Source of the DNA: Ypsolopha sequella
Taxonomy: Eukaryota; Arthropoda; Insecta; Lepidoptera; Ypsolophidae
NCBI GenBank assembly: GCA_934047225.1
Contig: OW203993.1
Span: 26,860,069-26,924,068, forward strand
Length of the DNA stretch: 64,000 nucleotides
Reading direction: 5' to 3'
A program made the translations under genes and the position numbers. Position 1 is the stretch's first letter; each line of letters starts with the position of its first letter. Below are positions 57,821 to 64,000 of the stretch, one piece after another. The notes beneath the pieces are model-generated. The model had not been told where the DNA came from. It saw only the letters and a program-made list of their open reading frames with translations, and made no database searches.

Positions 57821-58758
57821 CTTAACGTCTCAGTCTCTATTAACGGCTGAACTAGAACGCCTGATGGAGAAATATTTTGACAGCTTGCCGGCGTTTGAGT
57901 TTGAAAACCCTTGAATACCTCGAACTGTTTTGTTTGCCCTATTTGTCGTAACCTGTAACCATATTCATGCTATTTTAACCATTCATCTCATCACTGATTA
58001 CTGCAAATCGTATTTAGTGGAGCTTTGAAATCTCAAAAAAAAGGGATTTTACAAGATCATTCATAGATACATTTTATCTAAGATACACCGATACTTGCCT
58101 GACAATTTTATAGATTTATACGAAGGGTTTTCCGCAGTTGGGTATTCAACGTGTAAACTTATTTTCCGTAATGATTCACCACTATCACTAGCAATTTACA
58201 CAGAATTTTCACTTTTCAACACAAACATGGCGAACTTTCCGCATTTCAGTTTGACGCTTTGACGAAACGAAAACGTGGCAAAATGGCGCTCTGAAAAGTG
58301 ACCGTAGCCATTTCAGAAAAAAAAGTAAAACCATCGACACACATAAATATATAAATATTTTTTTTTTGTAATTTTATGGTCTGGTTACAAAGACCTTTTG
58401 GCCAGCATTATCCGTATCGGAAAAAAATAGGCCATGTTCAGATTAACTCTGAACCGGTTATAAATAAAACAACGAATGAAATACCTTCTTGGTTTACTTT
58501 ACTTTATTACATATAATTATTACATATAATTTATATTATATACTTTTATTCTTTAAGATACATTAAATATAAGAATATCAGTTAAGATAGCTACTTTATT
58601 CCTTAAATCGTGCACAGACATACAATATCATTAAATATCTGTGCTATCGTGTTTTGAAGAAATAAAAATCATAATCTCTTTGGGCAAAAGAACTAGTATC
58701 CAGAGCAACTGAAAAATCTGCCAAATCTGGCGCTTTTAGCAGCTCCTCCACCAATTTC
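57821..58758 (-). other. Pao 5' leader
   Basis: 938 bp between the 5' LTR and the gag-pol ATG. No other gene was seen. The primer binding site is expected at its right edge next to 58758. Confidence 0.6.
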
Positions 58759-59536
58759 TGTCGCGATTATCATTATTAACCTGAGTTAAAGGTATGTAAT
58801 GAACACTGAGTATTCTCTCATCATGGTATTGCGACAGAATGGGTAAATCTTAATCAAGGAAATCATTGTCAGTTACAGCCATACACTCTGGCTGTGTCTT
58901 TTGAGTCATTTACGTCTTGTGTAAGAGCCACGGTAAGTGGTACGAAGCATTCTTAATAATAATCATTGCCCAGTTAATTTGGGTTTAGTTAATGGAGCCA
59001 CTGGCTACTGTGGTACGACCAGATCTTAGTCGTTTTGGTACTCCCATTAACTCGACGGTCATCACAACGACCTGCTTCGTTTTCTTACTCTTACGGGTAA
59101 TTCCCCTCGTAGGGCCTGCCTCCATCCCCTTGCCCATTACCGAACCTTCACCTTATGACTCTCTGATAGGGCATTAACTTTTACCCTATCCTGATCAGCT
59201 ATTACCTCTTAGCTGACTATGTTCTTATCAGCTGTTAACTACTAGCCGAATTTGTCTGTTTATCATACTATATCACACGGGTACGGGACAAGTAAATTGG
59301 ACTTACCAACAATACTGTAGGCGATCAGCGTGCCAGGAATACTCTCCGCTCGATTCCACCGCGCGCCTTTTTTCTTACCACCTCGTCCCGCCATCTTCTT
59401 TTTCTCCCTTACCACAGACAATCATATTCATTTTTCTTAATATTGCCATACTAATAAATAAATACAGAAGGCAACAAAACATAAGATTTCACTCACCTTT
59501 CTTAGTATAATGAAGTAATCGCGGTAATCCGCGACA
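58759..59536 (-). repeat. Pao 5' LTR (778 bp)
   Basis: Same length and sequence as the other LTR, offset by exactly 7282 bp, bordered by the TCACC duplication. Confidence 0.93.
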
Positions 59537-60185
59537 TCACCCACTACAGACAGGAAACTTCCCGTTGCATAATACCTTAAGGTTAGCAAAAGACGATCGA
59601 ATGGCTTGATAGCATAATTCCTGAAATAAGGTGGAGGTCAAAATTACAAAGAAATGTTTCAACATAAGTTGTAATTTTTCATTGAAATGCGTACCTCTCT
59701 GTAGCAGTCGATATCTCGTTTCCAATCAATGAATACACATAATAAACAGCTTCTTTCGTAAGCCTAAATCGCATTTTAAAATCGGTATCATCTAGTGTCT
59801 CCATATGGTTTAATCGATAACGAAATACAGGATCCCTGCGTGGTCCCGTCAGGCGATCAAAAAATTCATCAAACTCGTCTTCAATGATATCAAAAACGTC
59901 CGTTTTTAATTAATTTACAACAAAAACACCACAATTTCAATCAGAAAATCACAAACAAAGAATAAGATAAAAAATACGGTGTCTGACAGCCAGCTGTCAA
60001 ATCAAATCTATCCATCAGATAACTGTCCTATTTGCCACTTGATCTGACTAATAAGTTACCTGAGACTTTATGTTATGGTTATCCCTACCTGCTGATTGTG
60101 AAACGCTAGTGAGGTGTTTATCTGAGAAATAAGTAACAAATAGCTTAACTGTAACTTTATCGGTACATTGTGAAACAGACCCTAA

Positions 60186-60708
60186 ATAATGTTTATATTT
60201 AAAAGTGACAGACAGGGTAAAAATACCTGTCTTAATTACCACAAAAAACACTGCCATTTCACTAAATATAGCATGCTGATTAAACTTACTCTAAACACAT
60301 TATAATTCACAAATTATGCAACACAAAAAGACAAACAAAACGAAACACTTTGAAATTTTAGTTGTGAAACAATATTGCAACAACATCATAAATTGTATAA
60401 AGTTGCATGATTAAACATGTGACAAATTAGGAACTAAGCTAAAACTGAAACGCAAGAGAGAACACGCAAAATAAAAACGTCAATTGATTGACAAATTTGA
60501 TAAGAAATGTGACGGTGAGTAAAAAAAAGATATTTTTATATTTTTTTCAAGTTTTAGCATTAGCATAGCAGTAGCAGTAGTATGAATGAAAAGTAAAACT
60601 TACTACAATCTGCCCATCAATGAATTCAATTAACGTAAAATGTTAGTTTGTTATTCAAATATGCCTATCGTGTTACAGCTACGTTACTTGATTTGCGAAT
60701 CTTGACTT
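60186..60708. other. AT-rich sequence between Harbinger and the FP-like fragment
   Basis: No recognisable gene or repeat boundary was seen; a short GCATTAGCATAGCAGTAGCAGTAG stretch lies near 60557. Confidence 0.5.
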
Positions 60709-61068
60709 TTATTTTTTTTCAGATCTATCTCGTCTTGACCGGCCTGAGGAAGCTTGAGCATCAGTGGAAGGTGGATACTTGGCAAAGAACTCCTGCAGTT
60801 GCTCCATGGTATTGAGACGCAGTTTGTTGCCATCAGGGACCTTTATAAAGAGGTTGCCATCCTGCGACCAACAGCGGGTTACACCATAAAGTTTACGCGC
60901 TTCAGCAAATATTTGCCTGCGAGACGCAGTGAGGAATTCCGCTACTGAAATCTGGCATCCCTTCAGTTCCTTCTTCTTCTGCCACACTGAAGACCGGATA
61001 TCCAGACTTGAAAACCTGATGAGTACAGGACGGCAACTACCATTGTCATGTGAAGGCTTACCTATCAC
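60709..61068 (-). pseudogene. FP/L1-ORF1-like protein fragment
   Basis: The minus-strand frame of 119 codons reads VLIRFSSLDIRSSVWQKKKE, EFLTASRRQIFAEARKLYGV and WSQDGNLFIKVPDGNKLRL, ending in a basic tail and a stop at 60709. This matches the C-terminal domain of baculovirus FP-like proteins that many insect LINEs and related repeats carry as ORF1, an RNA-binding chaperone-like role. The first codons may be preceded by an exon; no partner RT is adjacent. It is likely a stranded fragment. Confidence 0.55.
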
Positions 61069-61704
61069 TTACCTGATCACTTACCAAGGCTCAAGTATTA
61101 ATTTGGACGATGTTCACAAATTCAACTTGTATACTCGTAGTTCTCATCAAAAAAATCGAAACACTTCTCAAGTTTTATGTATTTAATAAATTATATTTGT
61201 CATGGGCCCTAAGTTATTTAATAAAATTTCGCAAAAATGGAAAGATCTCGGTATATGAATATATTAATTTAAAAATATATTATTAAAACGGATTATTAAA
61301 AATATATTGTAAGGTACAAAAAAAAAATTCACATACATAGGGAATTCGAAACCTTGTACTACCTACTGTTAATTGACATTTAATTTTTTTTCGTACAATA
61401 CAATATTTTCTAATCATAGGCGTGTGCAGGGTCTAGAAATCAGGTGGGCACAAGCAGAGGGGGGCACAAGCAGAGAGGGTCCATGCTCAATCCCAAAAGT
61501 GATAAACGATTTTCTTAAATATTTAAAAAACGGCATTAACTCACTTTTTTATTATATTTTTTTTATAATCTGTCTTGATCTTATCGAAAGCTCAACTGTG
61601 GCACTCCTTGCTTGCACAGATTATAAAAAAGTGAGTTAAATACAATTGTATGTTCATTTGATATTGTGATTGTAGATTGTACATCTATTTTCTAAGTATT
61701 TTTT

Positions 61705-63313
61705 TTAAGACCCTTGTTTCTTTGATGACTGGTTCTTTTTTCTTTTGGTGATTTCTCTTGTCATTGACAATGTTGCCGGTGCGCAAGTAGATGTAGAAGA
61801 TGGCGAATGAATTGGTTTTGTATAGTTGACAATGTCGGCATCAATTTCGTCGGTAATACTAGTATATATATCGTCTTCAGTATTATTTGTCACGGCACTT
61901 TTAATATTGGTCTTTGAGCATCTTTCCTGAATGAATGGACGTAAGAATTCCATTTCGCTCTCATGTCTCCATTTCGTATCTATTTTGGCAGGATCCCCAC
62001 TTTTAGATTTTCGTCTTTTGATGCTTCTATTATAACTATCTCTCAAAGCCTTCCATTTGTCCTTGCAAGCTGTACCTGAAATTAAATATTAACATTTATA
62101 TAACTAACCTAATAGTGTTTTATATGATATTTTTCAAGTTTAAACACGTGTTGTTTATTTTAGAGATGATGAACTTATTCTATTCTTTGTTTCAGGTTTT
62201 TGGCAACTGGTGACTCATTCAGAACCATTGGTGAAAGTTATCGTTTAGGATACACAACTGTTCAAGAAATAGTGCATACAACATGTTCCGCTATTTGGGA
62301 AGTCTTATCTAAAATTGTTATGCCCCTGCCAGATGCTAAAGGCTGGAAAGATATAGAGAAGCAATTTTTCGAAAAATGGAATTTTCCTAACTGCATAGGA
62401 GCCATGGATGGCAAGCATATACAAATACAAGCTCCACCTAATAGTGGTTCATTGTATTTTAACTACAAAAAGTATTTTTCCATAGTACTACTGGCTTTAA
62501 TGGATGCTAATTATAAGTTTCTCATAGTGCACGTCGGCGATCTCGGAAAAAACAGGAATTTTTTCACGTTCACTATTAGCAAAGGGACTAGAAACCAATA
62601 CTTTAAACATACCAGGTCCTAAAACATTACCAGGGACGAGCAGTCAACTACCTCATGTCATAGTCGGTGACGAAGCATTTCCGTTAAAAACCTATCTAAT
62701 GAGACCATTCCCTGGAACGCAATTAAATGATGCATCGAAAAAGATATATAATTACAGGCACAGCCGAGCACGAAGAGTTTCAGAGAATGCCTTTGGAATA
62801 TTATGCTAAAAATTTAGAATTTACTATCGTAAAATCAATCTCAGCCCACAACATGTAGACAACGTAATTCTTGCCACTTGCTGCCAGCATAATTTTCTCA
62901 GACATGATGTAGTGACTTTTGATGATGAATCAGAAATGTCTACCGAGCTTCAGTTACAACAACTTCCACGAACAGGTGGTAATTTCACAAGTGCTGCATT
63001 TGATGTTCGAAACAGCTTCAAACAGTGTTTTAATTCTACTCCAGGGTCTTTGCCATGGCAAACCGATATGATTCGCAGAAGATGCCGCCACCAGCAAGAA
63101 GAATAAAATTGTTATTTTATAGTAACCATTGTTCAATAAAATTATGATTATGAATAAATAAGTTTTCAACTTATCAGTTAAGCCAAAATCCACACCTATT
63201 TCACTCCAAATACTATATTTTCTGTTTTGATTTGCATAGTGTTTGTTTTCTAAGTCGTACAACTCTGGATACTGACTGACCACACTTATTAACTTTTCTT
63301 CGTCGATTTCCAT
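61705..63313 (-). pseudogene. Harbinger MADF-domain protein, two exons spanning the transposase on the other strand
   Basis: Exon 1 from ATG 63313 to about 63175 codes the start of a MADF domain (MEIDEEKLISVVSQYPELYD, SIWSEIGVDFGLT). Exon 2, from about 62080 after an ATTTAATTTCAG acceptor, continues it (TACKDKWKALRDSYNRSIKRR, WRHESEMEFLRPFI) with a polar, Ser/Thr-rich tail to a stop at 61705. The domain joins smoothly if exon 1 ends in AACTG, but the donor reads G|ATAAGT instead of GTAAGT, so splicing is probably damaged. MADF proteins bind DNA and in Harbinger elements help the transposase find its ends. The intron of about 1.1 kb contains the transposase gene in antisense. Confidence 0.75.
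62195..63106 (+). pseudogene. HARBI1-like transposase, frameshift and one stop
   Basis: An acceptor (TTTGTTTCAG) at about 62195 opens RFLATGDSFRTIGESYRLG. The helix-turn-helix part is followed by the DDE nuclease: Asp in GAMDGKHIQI near 62402, then after a frameshift near 62545 Asp in VIVGDEAFPL near 62665, and Glu in SENAFGIL near 62785. A TAA near 62807, one base from a Gln codon, interrupts, and the frame continues to the stop at 63104-63106. The upstream exon was not located. It belongs to a different family from the Harbinger at 47684. Confidence 0.8.
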
Positions 63314-63389
63314 GTTTTCAAAACAGTAGATCGTTCATAACCTTAACAACACACGCCTAACATGTCTCGAATAGACCGAGTGAATGACG

Positions 63390-63680
63390 CGCCGCGCCGC
63401 GCCGCTTACTATAGCGCACTGACTGGGCGGCGCGGCGCGGCACGGTCCGGTGCAGCAAAATATTCTCGGGTAGGCAACTCGGCCGCGCCGCGTCGCGTCG
63501 CGCAGCGCCGCTCCGTTGTAGTGCGGTTAGACTCATACAAAACAATAAAAAGTATATTTGGCCGCGTCGTTCCGCGCCGTGCCGTGCCGGTGCGTTTCGA
63601 CCTTTAGTAGAAATAATATTTGGCCGCTCCCTGCCGCGCTGCCCCTCTTCGCGCCGCGCCGCCGAAGTGCGGTTTGACCT
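63390..63680. repeat. GC-rich GCCGCG-type degenerate repeats
   Basis: Three or four blocks rich in CGCGCCGC/GCGGCGCGG alternate with short AT-rich spacers; GTGCGGTT[A/T]GAC occurs at about 63521 and 63665, and GCGTTTCGACC at about 63592. This looks like the subterminal region of the second Harbinger element. Open frames in it are compositional. Confidence 0.65.
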
Positions 63681-63681
63681 T

Positions 63682-64000
63682 AAACGAAAGAAGCTGTTTA
63701 TTATGTGTATTCATTGATTGGAAACGAGATATCGACTGCTACAGAGAGGTACGCATTCCAATGAATAATTAAATTTTATGTTAAAATATTTCTTTGTAAT
63801 TTTGACCTCCACCTTATTTCAGAAATCATGCTATCAAACCTTAAGGTATTATGCAACTGAAAGTTTCCTGACTGTAGTGGGTAATTTCACAGGAGTGAGC
63901 AAAGCATCAGCTTGTCGTATTGTGAATAAGGTTTCACAAGCCATTGCTCGATTACGGCCACAGTTTGTAAAATTTCCAGCAAACACAAATCAGATTCAGT
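63682..64000 (+). pseudogene. Start of another copy of the first Harbinger family transposase
   Basis: 63682-63748 matches exon 1 of the 47684 Harbinger transposase from GAAAGAAGCTG onward. A 74-bp intron follows (63749-63822), then exon 2 from 63823. Compared with the first copy, about 22 bp are missing near 63840, which breaks the frame; then TVVGNFTGVSKASA and PQFVKFPANTNQIQ continue to the window end. The left part of exon 1 is gone, cut at the GC-rich block. Confidence 0.8.

Larger units (their letters stand above)
51477..59536 (-). mobile_element. Pao retrotransposon, complete, identical LTRs
   Basis: 778-bp LTRs at 51477-52254 and 58759-59536 show no difference by eye. They are flanked by TCACC (51472-51476, 59537-59541) within Harbinger transposase exon 2. 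A single uninterrupted gag-pol frame lies between. The primer site region next to the right LTR starts GAAATTGGTGGAG; TGGTGGAG would fit the end of tRNA-Ala. A Gly/Ala-rich purine stretch (GAGGAGAGG) precedes the left LTR. There is no env. All parts for autonomous movement are present. Confidence 0.93.
48691..59903 (-). pseudogene. Harbinger transposase (HARBI1-like, DDE), cut by two insertions
   Basis: Exon 1 is 59903-59695 (DVFDIIEDEFDEFF ... SLIGNEISTATE), followed by a 74-bp GT-AG intron. Exon 2 starts at 59620 (LRYYATGSFLSVVG), is cut by Pao at 59537/51476, continues to 50966, is cut by the P-type element, and ends 48967-48691. The triad is Asp in GAIDCTHV near 51320, Asp in FGDKGYE near 51085, and Glu in VVE, whose codon lies inside the P-element target duplication. 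Phase is kept across both insertions when one duplication copy is removed. The expected start codon at 59903 reads ACG rather than ATG, with a stop two codons upstream. Apart from that the reading frame is whole. Confidence 0.88.
47684..60182 (-). mobile_element. Harbinger (PIF) transposon, interrupted by a P-type element and a Pao element
   Basis: Terminal inverted repeats GGGTCTGTTTCACAATGT at 47684-47701 and, reversed, at 60165-60182 match over 18 bp. The flanks are TAA (47681-47683, 60183-60185), the 3-bp target site of the superfamily. Without the two nested elements it would be about 2.4 kb. It encodes a HARBI1-like transposase on the minus strand and a coiled-coil C-terminal exon on the plus strand. 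Confidence 0.9.
61400..63680 (+). mobile_element. Second Harbinger element, different family, ends not resolved
   Basis: It holds a HARBI1-like transposase on the plus strand and a MADF gene on the minus strand, the usual Harbinger pair. The right side is a GC-rich repeat block (63390-63680) that joins directly onto another Harbinger family. Terminal repeats were not identified, so both borders are estimates. Confidence 0.6.

Noticed and set aside
63357..63607. Open frames on both strands in the GCCGCG block
   Set aside because: Compositional artefacts of degenerate GC-rich repeats.

Overview
This is eukaryotic, insect-like DNA, and by inference lepidopteran. It is AT-rich, it has GT-AG introns of about 80 bp, and no single-copy host gene was recognised. 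Nearly everything supportable is transposable element (TE) sequence: LINE, Ty3/gypsy, BEL/Pao, piggyBac, Merlin, Harbinger and P-type elements. The species cannot be fixed from the sequence.

Region 1 (1-21300) is a field of old, broken elements. It holds a LINE reverse transcriptase open to the left window edge, two minus-strand gypsy remnants, a cysteine-rich ORF remnant and a LINE fragment. A degenerate gypsy gag-pol with a textbook -1 frameshift site follows, lying between perfect 107-bp inverted repeats. Two 1.4-kb LTR-like direct repeats come next, one of them splitting a dead piggyBac, and then two more LINE fragments.

Region 2 (21300-47560) is a nest. A LINE was entered at 23591/23592 by a BEL element (BEL-1, 23592-37530, target duplication CGGTG). 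BEL-1 was in turn hit in gag by a 2.4-kb mini-BEL (25680-28064, duplication CACCA) and at the end of env by a Merlin DNA transposon (33420-36700, duplication CCAAATCAA). A second BEL element (BEL-2, 37927-47457, duplication GTAAT, identical 276-bp LTRs) sits in the 3' tail of the same LINE. BEL-2 carries its own 1-kb insertion of unknown type. Both large BEL elements encode a baculovirus F-like envelope, so they are retrovirus-like.

Region 3 (47684-60182) is a Harbinger transposon (duplication TAA, 18-bp terminal repeats). Its transposase is cut twice: by a 2.0-kb P-type element landing on the catalytic Glu codon (48968-50965, duplication GCTCCACC), and by a complete Pao retrotransposon (51477-59536, duplication TCACC). 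The Pao element has identical 778-bp LTRs and one uninterrupted 1843-residue gag-pol. When each insertion and one copy of its target duplication are set aside, the interrupted frames line up, which fixes the order of events.

Region 4 (60183-64000) holds an FP-like ORF remnant, a second Harbinger family with transposase and an antisense MADF gene, a GC-rich repeat block, and the start of another copy of the region 3 Harbinger family at the right edge.

The most intact elements are the Pao at 51477-59536, the Merlin at 33420-36700 and BEL-2. These are the candidates for recent activity.
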